64,000 nt of DNA from DASTFY01 sp963829955 (GCA_963829955.1 CAWHKS010000001.1:62001-126000); one strand, 5' to 3'. Numbered from the stretch's first letter, positions 44,939 through 54,079 are shown. The notes: generated from the letters alone by a model not told the origin. Translations and numbers: made by a program.

Positions 44939-46750
44939 GTGTCAGACACCGATGGCGGCGGCCGGAGCCGGGATCGTGCTGATCGTCGGGGAGGCCCGCC
45001 CGCCGGCGACGGGGCCGCCGACCAGGCCGAGCTGGCCCGTCTGAACGAGGAGGCCCGCCTGCTCGACGAGGAGGTGGCCAGCCTCCGCCGCAAGGTGGCC
45101 GATGGGCCGAAACGGGTCCGCGCCCTCGAGGAGCGCCTGCTCGAGACCAAGGGCCAACTCGCCCAGGCCGTCGCGCAGAACGAGAAGCTGAGCTACACGC
45201 TGCGGGAGGCGCGCGAGCACATCGCCGCGCTCCGTGACGAGGTGGACAAGCTCACGCGACCGCCGTCCGCGTACGGCGTGGTGGTCGGCAAGAACGACGA
45301 CGGCACCATCGACGTGCTGTCCAGCGGTCGCAAGATGCGGGTGAACGTCCACCCGGACATCGAGGCCGACGAGCTCGACCGCGGCGCCGAGGTGGCCCTC
45401 AACGAGAGCTTCAACATCATCCTCGCCCGTGCACCGGAGCGCAGCGGCGAGGTGGTGTCCGTCAAGGAGGTCATGGAGGACGGCGTGCGGGCGCTCGTCA
45501 TCGGGAGGGCCGATGAGGAGCGCGTGTGCGAGCTGGCCGATGCCATGCGCGGTGCCCACCTGCGGCCGGGCGACACGCTGCTCATGGACACGCGTACCGG
45601 GATGCTGCTGGAGAAGCTGCCCCGGCCCGAGGTGGAGGATCTGCTGCTGGAGGAGGTGCCCGACATCAGCTACAGCGACATCGGCGGCCTCGACAACCAG
45701 ATCGAGGAGATCGCCGACGCCGTCGAACTGCCCTTCCTCCACCAGGAGCTCTTCGCCGAGCACCGCCTGCCCGCGCCCAAGGGCATCTTGCTGTACGGGC
45801 CGCCCGGCTGCGGCAAGACGCTCATCGCCAAGGCGGTGGCCAACAGCCTGGCCAAGAAGGTGGCGGACAAGACGGGCGACGCCAAGGGTCGCAGCTACTT
45901 CATCAACATCAAGGGTCCCGAGCTGCTCAACAAGTACGTGGGCGAGACCGAGCGGCAGATCCGGCTGGTGTTCCAGCGGGCCCGGGAGAAGAGCGAGGAG
46001 GGATGGCCGGTCATCGTGTTCTTCGACGAGATGGACTCGATGTTCCGCACCCGCGGCTCGGGCATCTCGTCGGACATGGAATCGACGATCGTGCCGCAGC
46101 TGCTCGCCGAGATCGACGGCGTCGAGGGCCTGCGCAACGTCATCGTGATCGGGGCGACGAACCGCGAGGACCTGATCGACCCCGCCATCCTCCGCCCTGG
46201 CCGGCTGGACGTGAAGATCAAGATCGAGCGTCCGACCGTGGACGCGGCCCGGCAGATCTTCGGCCGCTACCTGACGTCGGAGATCCCGCTGGCCGCCGAC
46301 GAGGTCGACGCGCTGGGCGGGGGAGACGCAGACGCCGCGGTGCCGAAGATGATCGAGTCGACCGTGACGGAGATGTACCGGGAGGACACCGACAACCGGT
46401 TCCTCGAGGTGACGTACGCCAACGGCGACAAGGAGATCCTCTTCTACAAGGACTTCGCGTCGGGCGCCATGATCGAGAACATCGTGCGTCGGGCCAAGAA
46501 GCTGGCCATCAAGCGCTTCATCGCCGGGGGCACGAAGGGCATCCGCACGCAGGACCTCGTGGACTCCATCAAGCAGGAGTACAAGGAGCACGAGGACCTG
46601 CCCAACACCACCAACCCGGACGACTGGGCCAAGATCTCGGGCAAGAAGGGCGAGCGCATCGTGTTCATCCGCACCCTGGTCAACGAGGCCAAGGACGCGG
46701 TCCAGGGCGGCCGCGCCATCGAGCGCGCCGCCACCGGCCAGTACCTCTAG
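44939..46750 (+). CDS. arc: Proteasome-associated AAA+ ATPase (ARC/Mpa)
   Basis: Hexameric unfoldase that recruits pupylated proteins and feeds them to the 20S proteasome. 603 aa: coiled coil (about 28-105) that binds Pup, tandem OB domains (about 110-230), AAA+ domain with Walker A GPPGCGKT (about 286-293) and Walker B VIVFFDEMDS (about 358-367), arginine-finger region RPGRLD. The C-terminus ends GQYL, the penultimate Tyr expected to dock into alpha-subunit pockets. GTG start with a strong RBS. First gene of the proteasome locus. Confidence 0.97.
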   Translation: MSDTDGGGRSRDRADRRGGPPAGDGAADQAELARLNEEARLLDEEVASLRRKVADGPKRVRALEERLLETKGQLAQAVAQNEKLSYTLREAREHIAALRDEVDKLTRPPSAYGVVVGKNDDGTIDVLSSGRKMRVNVHPDIEADELDRGAEVALNESFNIILARAPERSGEVVSVKEVMEDGVRALVIGRADEERVCELADAMRGAHLRPGDTLLMDTRTGMLLEKLPRPEVEDLLLEEVPDISYSDIGGLDNQIEEIADAVELPFLHQELFAEHRLPAPKGILLYGPPGCGKTLIAKAVANSLAKKVADKTGDAKGRSYFINIKGPELLNKYVGETERQIRLVFQRAREKSEEGWPVIVFFDEMDSMFRTRGSGISSDMESTIVPQLLAEIDGVEGLRNVIVIGATNREDLIDPAILRPGRLDVKIKIERPTVDAARQIFGRYLTSEIPLAADEVDALGGGDADAAVPKMIESTVTEMYREDTDNRFLEVTYANGDKEILFYKDFASGAMIENIVRRAKKLAIKRFIAGGTKGIRTQDLVDSIKQEYKEHEDLPNTTNPDDWAKISGKKGERIVFIRTLVNEAKDAVQGGRAIERAATGQYL

Positions 46751-46807
46751 TTCATCGCACCGGCCCAGCCGTCGCCAGGCCAGCTCCGGCCCCCCGAGAC
46801 CTCCGGC

Positions 46808-46827
46808 CCACCCGGGTCACCGGGTGG
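46808..46827. terminator. Hairpin CCACCCGG-gtca-CCGGGTGG after arc
   Basis: An 8-bp perfect stem with a 4-nt loop, 58 bp past the arc stop. A second perfect palindrome GGTGGGCGCGCCCACC (46854-46869) follows 26 bp later, just upstream of the next -10 box, and may be an operator. Confidence 0.45.
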
Positions 46828-46891
46828 TGGCCGCGCGGACCGCGGCGGCTGGAGGTGGGCGCGCCCACCGAACCTTGTGACACCGACTGCA

Positions 46892-46897
46892 TACCGT
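46892..46897 (+). promoter_or_regulatory. -10 box TACCGT, leaderless start at ATG 46905
   Basis: TACCGT ends 7 nt before the ATG of the AbiEi/DUF559-like gene, so this gene has its own promoter inside the proteasome locus. Confidence 0.5.
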
Positions 46898-46904
46898 CGG
46901 CCGG

Positions 46905-47823
46905 ATGTCCATCGACGACGACGTGGTGCGCATCGCCGAGCGCCACCACCACCTTGCGAGGACCACAGAACTCCTCGAGCTCGGCCTCACGCATCGGCAG
47001 ATCCGTCGCCGGTTCACCGGATCACTGCTGTTCCCGGTCCATCGCGGCGTCGTGAGCACCGTGCCACCTCCGTTCGACTTCGAGACCCGGGCCGTCGCGG
47101 CGTGCCTGGCCGTACCGGCGGCCGTGGTGTCGCACTCCGCAGCCGCGTACATGCATCACATTCGGCATTCCCCCCGAGAGATGCTCGACCTCACGGTTCC
47201 CACCGGAAGACACATGCGACTCGAAGGAGTCCACGTCCACCGGACCAAGGCGCTGCCCGATGCTGATGTCCAGCAGTGGATCAACGGACTGCGGCTGACC
47301 ACGCCGGCCCGGTCGCTGTTCGACCTCGCAGCGATCCTCGACGGTCCGGCCCTGCGTTCCGCCGTCGAGGACGCCCGGAACAAGGGCGTCGTGACCGATC
47401 TCGAGCTCGACGAGATCGGGGCCCGCCTGATCGCTCCGGGTCGGCCGGGATCGGCCATGTTCAGGGAGATCGTCACCCCGCTCCTGGGATCGCCGCCGAC
47501 ACAGAGCGGCTATGAGGTCATCGTGCGTGAGGCGTTGCGCGAGGCGGGCTTGGAGCCCATCCCACAGCACCCTCTTCGTCTACCGAACGGCCGGCGGATC
47601 TTCATGGACCTCGCCCTCGTCGACTCGCACATCGACGTGGAGATCGACCCGGCCCCGACCCACGTCTCGAAGTCCGCTGCTCGCGGCCGACAAGGCCAGG
47701 GACGTCCAGCTCGCCCTCGCCGGGTGGCTCCCGGCTCGTTTCACCGAGGACGACGTCACCGACCGGCTGCGCAGCCTCGTGGGCTACGTTCGTGCCCTGC
47801 ACCGCCAGCGACTCGCTGCGTGA
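46905..47823 (+). CDS. AbiEi-like winged-helix / DUF559 endonuclease-fold protein, frameshifted near 47680
   Basis: The N-terminus (ERHHHLARTTELLELGLTHRQIRRRF ... LLFPVHRGVVST) is an AbiEi-antitoxin-type winged helix. The C-terminus has a restriction-endonuclease-like DUF559 core (RIFMDLALVDSHIDVEID, about 229-246). After PTHVSKSA the frame is lost; ADKARDVQLALAGWLPARFTEDDV continues in +1 to 47823 and fits the family. One extra base near 47675-47682 explains it. No toxin gene (AbiEii) is adjacent, so it is an orphan. It interrupts arc-dop, which are usually neighbours, hinting at insertion. Confidence 0.76.
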
Positions 47824-47828
47824 CTCGA

Positions 47829-47905
47829 CCGTCACCTTCGTCGCACAAATCGCGCCAATTGACCCGGGATGGTCCACGGGCGCGATTTGTGCGCCAGAAG
47901 TGACC
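47829..47905. repeat. Palindromic repeat element, copy 2 (CGCACAAATCGCG arms)
   Basis: Inner arms CGCACAAATCGCGCC (47842-47856) and GGCGCGATTTGTGCG (47879-47893) are perfect over 15 bp. The outer pair is GTCAC (47831-47835) and AGTGACC (47899-47905). The loop has TTGACC and GGTCC, like copy 1 at 19024-19100. It lies between the AbiEi/DUF559 gene and dop. Confidence 0.85.
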
Positions 47906-47984
47906 GGAAGTGATCGGATGGCTCTTCGGCCGGCGGCTCGGTTCGCCGGCTCCGGGGTCGCGAGCCTGCGGACGGGGCTGCGGG

Positions 47985-47990
47985 TAGGGT
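47985..47990 (+). promoter_or_regulatory. -10 box TAGGGT, leaderless start at ATG 47998
   Basis: TAGGGT ends 7 nt before the dop ATG, so dop-pup have their own promoter downstream of the inserted gene and repeat. Confidence 0.5.
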
Positions 47991-47997
47991 GCCCGCC

Positions 47998-49482
47998 ATG
48001 GCGATCCGCAAGGTGTGCGGCATCGAGACCGAGTACGGCATCGCCGTCCGGGGCGCCGATTCGAACCCGGTCGCCGCCTCGTCCGTGCTGATCAACGCCT
48101 ACATCGCCACGCTCGACCGGCGGACGGTCTGGGACTTCGAGGACGAGAGTCCCGGCATCGACGCCCGCGGCTTCGCCGTCGAGGGCGCCCTGCCGCCCGA
48201 GGTCGAGACCCACCTCGTCAATACCGTCCTCACGAACGGCTCGCGGTACTACGTCGACCACGCCCATCCCGAGGTCTCGACGCCCGAATGCATCGACGCC
48301 AAGGAGATCGTGGTGTTCGACCGGGCCTCCGAGGAGGTCCTGAAGCGCTCGATGATCGCCGCCCGCAGCCTCCTCCCCGAGGGCGCCGAGATCGTCGTCT
48401 ACAAGAACAACTCCGACGGCAAGGGCAACAGCTACGGCTGTCACGAGAACTACCTGCTCGCCCGGGAGCTTCCCTTCGGCCGCCTGGTCAGCCAGATCAC
48501 CCCCCACTTCGTCACCCGCCAGCTCTTCTGCGGCGCCGGCAAGGTGGGCAGCGAATCGCCCGGGGTCCCGAGTTCCGAGGTGCCCTTCCAGCTCAGCCAG
48601 CGGGCGGACTTCTTCGAGGAGGAGGTGGGGCTGGAGACGACCCTGAAGCGCCCGATCGTCAACACCCGCGACGAGCCCCATTGCGACGGCCAGCGCTATC
48701 GCCGCTTCCACGTGATCGTCGGCGACGCCAACCGGAGCGAGGTGGCGACCTTCCTCAAGGTGGGCACCACGGCGATCGTGCTGTCGATGATCGAGGACGA
48801 TCATTTGCCCGTCGACCTCACCTTGGCCAACCCGGTCGGCGCCATCCGCCAGGTCAGCCACGATCCCACCCTGACCCGCACCGTGGCGCTCAAGAGTGGC
48901 CGACGGGTCACGGCGCTCGACGTCCAGTGGCAGCTCCTCGAGCAGGCCCGCAAGTACGAACGGGAGCGGGGCCTGGAGAGCGTGGGCGAGGAGGTCGGCG
49001 CCGAGACGCTTCGACGCTGGGAGGAGGTCCTCGCCGGCTTGGAGGACGATCGCGCCACCGTGGCCTCCGTGGTCGACTGGGTGGCGAAGGAGCGGGTCTT
49101 CGACGCCTACCGAGAGCGTCACGGCCTGGAGTGGGACGACGCCCGGCTGCGGGCGATGGACATCCAGTACCACGACCTGCGCGACGACCGGTCCCTGTTC
49201 GACCGCCTCGGGCTCGAGCGGCTGTGCACGACCGAGGAGGTCGAGCAGGCTGTCACCGAGCCGCCGACCACCACCAGGGCCTACTTCCGGGGAAAGTGCC
49301 TGCAGAAGTGGCCCAACGACATCGTCGCCGCCAACTGGGACTCGATGGTGTTCGATGTCGGCCGTGACCCGCTGCGGAGGGTCCCGATGATGGAGCCGCT
49401 ACGTGGAACCGCGGCCCATGTGGCTAGGTTGATCAACGACAGCACCTCAGCCGCCGACCTGCTCGAACGGCTGGGGGCCTGA
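47998..49482 (+). CDS. dop: Deamidase/depupylase of Pup
   Basis: Converts the C-terminal Gln of Pup to Glu and removes Pup from substrates. 494 aa, glutamine-synthetase-like fold: KVCGIETEYGI (nucleotide/Mg Glu about 10), the Dop-specific insertion around FEDESPGIDARGFAVEG, YYVDHAHPEVSTPEC (catalytic Asp about 82) and KNNSDGKGNSYGCHENYL (about 138-155). It is distinguished from PafA by the insertion and by its position before pup. The ATG directly before AIRKVCG is used. Confidence 0.96.
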   Translation: MAIRKVCGIETEYGIAVRGADSNPVAASSVLINAYIATLDRRTVWDFEDESPGIDARGFAVEGALPPEVETHLVNTVLTNGSRYYVDHAHPEVSTPECIDAKEIVVFDRASEEVLKRSMIAARSLLPEGAEIVVYKNNSDGKGNSYGCHENYLLARELPFGRLVSQITPHFVTRQLFCGAGKVGSESPGVPSSEVPFQLSQRADFFEEEVGLETTLKRPIVNTRDEPHCDGQRYRRFHVIVGDANRSEVATFLKVGTTAIVLSMIEDDHLPVDLTLANPVGAIRQVSHDPTLTRTVALKSGRRVTALDVQWQLLEQARKYERERGLESVGEEVGAETLRRWEEVLAGLEDDRATVASVVDWVAKERVFDAYRERHGLEWDDARLRAMDIQYHDLRDDRSLFDRLGLERLCTTEEVEQAVTEPPTTTRAYFRGKCLQKWPNDIVAANWDSMVFDVGRDPLRRVPMMEPLRGTAAHVARLINDSTSAADLLERLGA

Positions 49483-49509
49483 CCCCCACGAGGACGGGAA
49501 CCGAGAACC

Positions 49510-49704
49510 ATGGCCGAACAGCAGCGAAAGCAGCGAGCGGCGCCGTCACGTACCGACGAGGTGGTCGAGGAGGCGCCGGCCACGACAGAACGGGGAGACA
49601 AGCTCAAGGCGGAGCTTGACGACCTGCTCGACGAGATCGACGAGGTCCTGGAGACCAACGCCGAGGAGTTCGTGAAGTCGTACGTGCAGAAGGGCGGCCA
49701 GTAG
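49510..49704 (+). CDS. pup: Prokaryotic ubiquitin-like protein Pup
   Basis: 64-aa intrinsically disordered tag. A charged N-terminus leads to the helical ARC-binding region (KAELDDLLDEIDEVLETN) and SYVQKGGQ at the C-terminus. The terminal Gln requires deamidation by Dop before ligation by PafA. Starts 27 bp after dop. Confidence 0.97.
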   Translation: MAEQQRKQRAAPSRTDEVVEEAPATTERGDKLKAELDDLLDEIDEVLETNAEEFVKSYVQKGGQ

Positions 49705-49707
49705 CCT
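49702..49707 (+). promoter_or_regulatory. -10 box TAGCCT before prcB, overlapping the pup stop
   Basis: TAGCCT includes the pup stop codon TAG and ends 9 nt before ATG 49717. A possible extra promoter for prcBA. Confidence 0.35.
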
Positions 49708-49716
49708 GCGCCGCCT

Positions 49717-50509
49717 ATGTCCATGCCCCGCTTCGGTCCGAGTGACGACCCGGGTGCCAGCTTCGCGGACCTCCTGCGACGCGTCGGCCTGTCCCCCCAC
49801 CCGGAACTCGGCGACGTCGAAGGGGTAGCGAACCTGGCCGTTCCGCACGCCACGACGTGCGTCGCGCTCGACGTACGGGGACGGCGTCGTCATGGCCGGT
49901 GACCGGCGGGCGACCGCGGGCAACCTCATCAGCAGCCGCACGATGGAGAAGGTGCTTCCGGCCGACCGCCACAGCGGCGTCGCCATCGCCGGTGCCGCCG
50001 GCCCGGCCATGGAGATGGTCAAGTTGTTCCAGCTGCAACTGGAGCACTACGAGAAGGTCGAGGGGACCTCGCTCAGCCTGGAGGGCAAGGCCAACCAGCT
50101 CAGCATGATGGTCCGCGGCAACCTCCCCGCCGCTATGCAGGGCATGGTCGTGGTGCCGATCTTCGCCGGCTACGACGAGCGGCGGGGCCAGGGCCGGCTC
50201 TTCAGCTACGACGTGACGGGCGGCCGCTACGAGGAGAAGGAGCAAGTGGCCACCGGCTCGGGCAGCCTGCACGCCGGCACGGTCATCAAGGTGGGCTACC
50301 AGCCGGGGATGAGCAGGGATGCCGCGGTGGAGCTATGCGTGAAGGCGCTGTGGGTGGCCGCCGACGCCGACTCCGCCACTGGCGGTCCCGATCCGCTGCG
50401 CGGCGTCTACCCCACCGTGGCCACGATCACCGCCGCCGGGTACGAGCGCGTGGGCGACGAGGAGCTGCGGACCCGCTTCGAGGCCATCGCCGCCGAGGTG
50501 CGCACATGA
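49717..50509 (+). CDS. prcB: Proteasome subunit beta, frameshifted near 49870
   Basis: Catalytic 20S subunit. The first frame encodes the propeptide and the cleavage site: VPHATTCVAL, where the first Thr of TTCVAL would be the nucleophile. It then breaks. The other frame carries on YGDGVVMAGDRRATAGNLIS and the rest of the beta fold to 50509 (SGSLHAGTVIK, GYERVGDEEL). Deleting one base near 49868-49876 gives VALTYGDGVVMAGD, matching the family. The intact Pup system around it makes a sequence error more likely than real loss. The stop overlaps prcA (ATGA). Confidence 0.92.
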
Positions 50510-51189
50510 GCATGTCGTTCTACGTCGCGCCTGAACAGATGATGAAGGACAAGGCGGACTACGCGCGCAAGGGCATCGCCCGCGGCCGTGCACTCGTCGC
50601 CTTGGCCTACGACAACGGCGTCGCCGTCGTAGCCGAGAACCCGTCCAACAACCTCCGCAAGGTCAGCGAGATCTACGACCGCATCGCCTTTGCCGGTGTC
50701 GGTCGCTACAACGAGTTCGACCAGCTCCGCGTCGACGGCGTGCGGGCCGCCGATCTCAAGGGCTACCAGTTCAGCCGGGACGACGTCGACGCCCGCAGCC
50801 TGGCCAACCGATACGCGCAGCTCATGGGCCAGGTCTTCACCCACGAGCTCAAGCCGATGGAGGTGGAGATCCTGGTGGCTGAGGTGGGGCAGACGGCGGC
50901 CGCCGACCAGCTCTTCCACATCCTCTACGACGGCACCCTCATGGACGAGAACGACTTCAGTGTCCTGGGCGGCGACGCCGACGCCATCGCCCTGCGCATG
51001 CAGGAGGGCTGGGCCGAGGGCCTGGACCTGGCCGCGGCGGTGAAGCTGGCCGTCGGCGCCCTCGCAGGCCCGGAGCGCACACTCGGCGCTGACGACCTCG
51101 AGGTCGCCATGCTGGAGCGCAGCAACGTCCGCCGGTGCTTCCGCCGCCTCGACGACACCGCGGTGGCCTCACTGCTCACGGAGGACTGA
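50506..51189 (+). CDS. prcA: Proteasome subunit alpha
   Basis: Non-catalytic ring subunit forming the gate and the ATPase docking surface, 227 aa. The N-terminal YVAPEQMMKDKADYARKGIARGRALVALAY is the usual gate/H0 helix region, followed by GVAVVAENPSNNLRKVSEIYDRIAFAGVG. The ATG overlaps the prcB stop; a second ATG two codons later is possible. Length and order (prcB-prcA) match other actinobacteria. Confidence 0.96.
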   Translation: MSMSFYVAPEQMMKDKADYARKGIARGRALVALAYDNGVAVVAENPSNNLRKVSEIYDRIAFAGVGRYNEFDQLRVDGVRAADLKGYQFSRDDVDARSLANRYAQLMGQVFTHELKPMEVEILVAEVGQTAAADQLFHILYDGTLMDENDFSVLGGDADAIALRMQEGWAEGLDLAAAVKLAVGALAGPERTLGADDLEVAMLERSNVRRCFRRLDDTAVASLLTED

Positions 51190-51222
51190 GGCGGGGCGGC
51201 CGACTCGGCCGTCGGGACGGCC

Positions 51223-51594
51223 TCAGCGCAGGACCAGCACCCTCACGAGCTCGGCCGACGCCAACGCCAGCAGGCCGAGCACCCCGGCGCCGACCAGGAG
51301 CGCCCGCCGGTCCGACCGGTGCCGCGCCGCGGCGGCCCTGGCCTCCTCGTCGTCACCGTCCCCGATCTCCTCGTCGAGCGGCGCGGTGGCGGCCAGCAGG
51401 GCCTGCGCCTCGGCCAGCTCGGATTCGGGCACGAAGACATGCACGGGGCCGAACGGGTAAGGCCCGTCCACGCCACCCCGGAGCTCCCACACGATGCCCT
51501 CGACGCCCAGCCGGGCGGCGACGACCTTGGCCGTGAAGCCGTCGTCGGCCGTCATCAATCGCACCATCCTGATCGGCTGGGCGAAGGAACTCAC
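51223..51594 (-). CDS. DUF2007-like protein with C-terminal membrane anchor
   Basis: 123 aa. The N-terminal half (MVRLMTADDGFTAKVVAARLGVEGIVWELRGG ... VHVFVPESELAEAQALL, about 10-72) looks like the DUF2007 putative signal-transducing domain. An acidic linker and one C-terminal TM helix (LLVGAGVLGLLALASAELVRVLV) follow. GTG start 7 nt behind a reverse -10 box, divergent from pafA. It sits on the opposite strand inside the proteasome locus. Function unknown. Confidence 0.72.
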   Translation of the reverse strand: MSSFAQPIRMVRLMTADDGFTAKVVAARLGVEGIVWELRGGVDGPYPFGPVHVFVPESELAEAQALLAATAPLDEEIGDGDDEEARAAAARHRSDRRALLVGAGVLGLLALASAELVRVLVLR

Positions 51595-51601
51595 GCGGAC
51601 C

Positions 51602-51607
51602 AGGGTA
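51602..51607 (-). promoter_or_regulatory. -10 box TACCCT (minus strand), leaderless start at 51594
   Basis: Reads TACCCT on the minus strand, 7 nt before the GTG of the DUF2007-like gene. Confidence 0.5.
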
Positions 51608-51647
51608 GTGCCGGGGTGCAGGCCATTGATCGGGGAGCAGTGGCGGG

Positions 51648-51653
51648 TACGGT
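51648..51653 (+). promoter_or_regulatory. -10 box TACGGT, leaderless start at ATG 51661
   Basis: TACGGT ends 7 nt before the pafA ATG. Confidence 0.5.
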
Positions 51654-51660
51654 GACGGCG

Positions 51661-53019
51661 ATGGAGCGGCGCATTTTCGGGCTCGAGAACGAGTACGGGG
51701 TGACGTGCACGCTGCGGGGTCAGCGCCGCCTCAGCCCCGACGAGGTCGCCCGCTACCTGTTCCGCCGGGTGGTGAGCTGGGGGCGAAGCTCCAACGTGTT
51801 CCTGGCCAACGGCGCCCGCTTGTACCTCGACGTCGGTTCGCATCCCGAGTACGCCACGCCTGAGTGCGACTCCATCTATGACCTCGTCGTGCACGACAAG
51901 GCCGGCGAGCGCATCCTGGAGCAGCTCCTCAGCTCCGCTGAGCAGCGCCTCCGGGAGGAGGGCATCCGCGGCGTCATCTACCTGTTCAAGAACAACACGG
52001 ACTCGGCCGGCAACAGCTACGGCTGCCACGAGAACTACCTGACCAGCCGGCGCGACGACCTGGCCCACTACGCCGACGTGCTGATCCCGTTCTTCGTGTC
52101 CCGCCAGATCTACGCCGGCGCGGGCAAGGTGCTGCAGACGGCGCGGGGCGCGGTGTACTGCCTGGCCCAGCGGGCCGAGCACATCTGGGAGGGTGTGTCG
52201 TCGGCGACCACCCGCAGCCGCCCGATCATCAACACCCGCGACGAGCCCCACGCCGACGCCGAGCGCTACCGCCGGCTGCACGTGATCGTGGGCGACTCGA
52301 ACATGAGCGAGTACTCCACCTTCCTCAAGGTGGGCGCCACCGCGGTGATGTTGCGCATGCTCGAGGATCAAAGCGTCGTGCTCCGGGACATGACCCTGGA
52401 GAACCCGATCCGCGCCATCAGGGAGATCAGCCACGACATCACCTGCCGCCGGCGGGTGCGGCTGGCCAATGGCCGGGAGGTGAGTGCGCTCGACATCCAG
52501 CGTGAATACCTGGACCGGGCGCTGCGCTACGCCGACGCCAAGGGCCTCCCACCACTCGAACAGCGGGCGCTCGACATGTGGGAGCACTGCATCTCGACCA
52601 TCGAGGACGAGCCGCTGAAGCTGGAGCGGGAGGTGGACTGGGTCATAAAGCACCAGCTCATCGAGGCCTACCGCTCCAAGCACGACCTGCCCCTCGGACA
52701 CCCTCGTGTCGCCCTCGTCGACCTCCAGTACCACGACGTCAGCCGGGACCGCAGCCTCTTCTACAAGCTGCAGGACCGGGGCATGGTCGACCGGATGTGC
52801 ACCGACGCCGACATCGACGTCGCCATGGACACGCCGCCGCAGACGACGAGAGCCCGGCTGCGGGGTGAGTTCATCAAGCGAGCCAAGGAGCGCAAGCGCG
52901 ACTACACGGTCGACTGGGTGCACCTGAAGCTCAACGACCAGGCGCAGCGCACGGTGCTGTGCAAGGACCCCTTCAAGAGCCGCGACGAGCGGGTCGAGAA
53001 GCTGATCAGCTCGCTCTGA
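51661..53019 (+). CDS. pafA: Pup-protein ligase PafA
   Basis: Ligates the C-terminal Glu of Pup to substrate lysines using ATP. 452 aa: IFGLENEYGV (Glu about 9), YLDVGSHPEYATPEC (catalytic Asp about 57), KNNTDSAGNSYGCHENYL (about 117-134), NTRDEPHADAERYRRLHV. It lacks the Dop loop insertion and has the PafA C-terminal domain (DWVHLKLNDQAQRTVLCKDPF). Unlike Mycobacterium, pafB and pafC do not follow it. Confidence 0.96.
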   Translation: MERRIFGLENEYGVTCTLRGQRRLSPDEVARYLFRRVVSWGRSSNVFLANGARLYLDVGSHPEYATPECDSIYDLVVHDKAGERILEQLLSSAEQRLREEGIRGVIYLFKNNTDSAGNSYGCHENYLTSRRDDLAHYADVLIPFFVSRQIYAGAGKVLQTARGAVYCLAQRAEHIWEGVSSATTRSRPIINTRDEPHADAERYRRLHVIVGDSNMSEYSTFLKVGATAVMLRMLEDQSVVLRDMTLENPIRAIREISHDITCRRRVRLANGREVSALDIQREYLDRALRYADAKGLPPLEQRALDMWEHCISTIEDEPLKLEREVDWVIKHQLIEAYRSKHDLPLGHPRVALVDLQYHDVSRDRSLFYKLQDRGMVDRMCTDADIDVAMDTPPQTTRARLRGEFIKRAKERKRDYTVDWVHLKLNDQAQRTVLCKDPFKSRDERVEKLISSL

Positions 53020-53044
53020 CCGGCGCAGCGCCCGAGGCCCAACG

Positions 53045-54079
53045 GTGCCGAGCTTCGTCACGGCGACGGTGGCCGAGATCCTGTCGGAACGGCCGGGGTT
53101 CCAGCGGATCCGGTTGGACGACGGTGCGGCGGCCATCGTCCTCACGGAACTGACCGGCCCGGTGGCGGCGGGCGACGACGTCGTCGTCAACACCACCGCC
53201 GTCGAGCTCGGGCTGGGCACCGGGGGCTGGCACATCGTCCACTGGAACCTGGCCCGCAGGGAGTGGCGGCAGGAGGGTGGCGGGCACATCATGAAGCTGC
53301 GCTACACCAGCCTCCAGGCCGACGTGGGAGCGGCCGAGGAGCACCAGCCGGCGACGGGCTGGCCGGATCTCGGTGGCCGGCCGGTGGTCCTGTGCAGCCT
53401 GCACAGCCAGGTCGGCGTGGTGGCGGCGGTGCTGGCCGACCTCGTCCCGGAGGCCCGGGTGGCCTATGTGATGACCGACGGTGGAGCGCTGCCGCTGGCG
53501 CTGTCGGACCTCGTGGCCGACCTCCGCGACCGCGGCCTGCTCGACGTCACCGTCACCGCCGGGCACGCCTTCGGTGGCGACCACGAAGCGGTCACGTTCC
53601 CGTCCGCGCTCGACGTGGCGATCCGGATCGCGGGTGCTGACATCGTCGTGGCCGGCATGGGCCCGGGCGTCGTCGGAACCGGCTCGTCGCTGGGCACGAC
53701 TGCGCTGGAGTTGGCTCCCGCCATCGACGCCGTGGCCGCTCTTGGTGGCGTGCCGATCGTGGCCGCCCGAACGAGCGCAGCCGATGCCCGCCTCCGCCAC
53801 GCCGGCCTGAGCCATCACACGACGACCGCGCTGAAGCTTGCGGCGCGCCCGGCCGTCGTCGCCCACGCCGAGGGCACGGAGGCCTTCTCGGTGCCCGATC
53901 CCCACGAGCAGGAGACCGTCGCCGTTCCATCGGTGGCCGAGACCCTGGCCCGCCACCGACTGGATGTGCGCTCGATGGGCCGTGGCCCGGCGGAGGACCC
54001 GCTGTTCTTCGCGACGACCGCGGCGGCCGCCGTCCTGGCCGCCGATCGGCACCGGTCCCAGGGTACGGTGCCGGGGTGA
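53045..54079 (+). CDS. DUF3866-family protein
   Basis: 344 aa, soluble. MKLRYTSLQADVGAAEE (about 83-99), VVLCSLHSQVGVVAAVL, YVMTDGGALPLALSDL (about 140-155), TAGHAFGGDHEAVTFPSAL and AGMGPGVVGTGSSLGTTALEL (about 204-224) match the actinobacterial DUF3866 family. GTG start 25 bp after pafA; its stop overlaps lepB (GTGA). The role is unknown. The conserved His/Asp/Gly-rich motifs suggest an enzyme, and the location suggests a link to proteasome or secretion functions. Confidence 0.82.
   Translation: MPSFVTATVAEILSERPGFQRIRLDDGAAAIVLTELTGPVAAGDDVVVNTTAVELGLGTGGWHIVHWNLARREWRQEGGGHIMKLRYTSLQADVGAAEEHQPATGWPDLGGRPVVLCSLHSQVGVVAAVLADLVPEARVAYVMTDGGALPLALSDLVADLRDRGLLDVTVTAGHAFGGDHEAVTFPSALDVAIRIAGADIVVAGMGPGVVGTGSSLGTTALELAPAIDAVAALGGVPIVAARTSAADARLRHAGLSHHTTTALKLAARPAVVAHAEGTEAFSVPDPHEQETVAVPSVAETLARHRLDVRSMGRGPAEDPLFFATTAAAAVLAADRHRSQGTVPG
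54064..54069 (+). promoter_or_regulatory. -10 box TACGGT before lepB
   Basis: TACGGT ends 6 nt before GTG 54076, inside the end of the DUF3866 gene. It could give lepB its own leaderless transcript. Confidence 0.45.

Noticed and set aside
44942..46591. Long open frame on the minus strand opposite arc (549 codons)
   Set aside because: High GC leaves few antisense stops; the translated sequence has no domain and the plus strand encodes a complete ARC/Mpa.
46905..47823. A complete type IV toxin-antitoxin system
   Set aside because: Only an AbiEi-like domain is present; no AbiEii nucleotidyltransferase gene is next to it.
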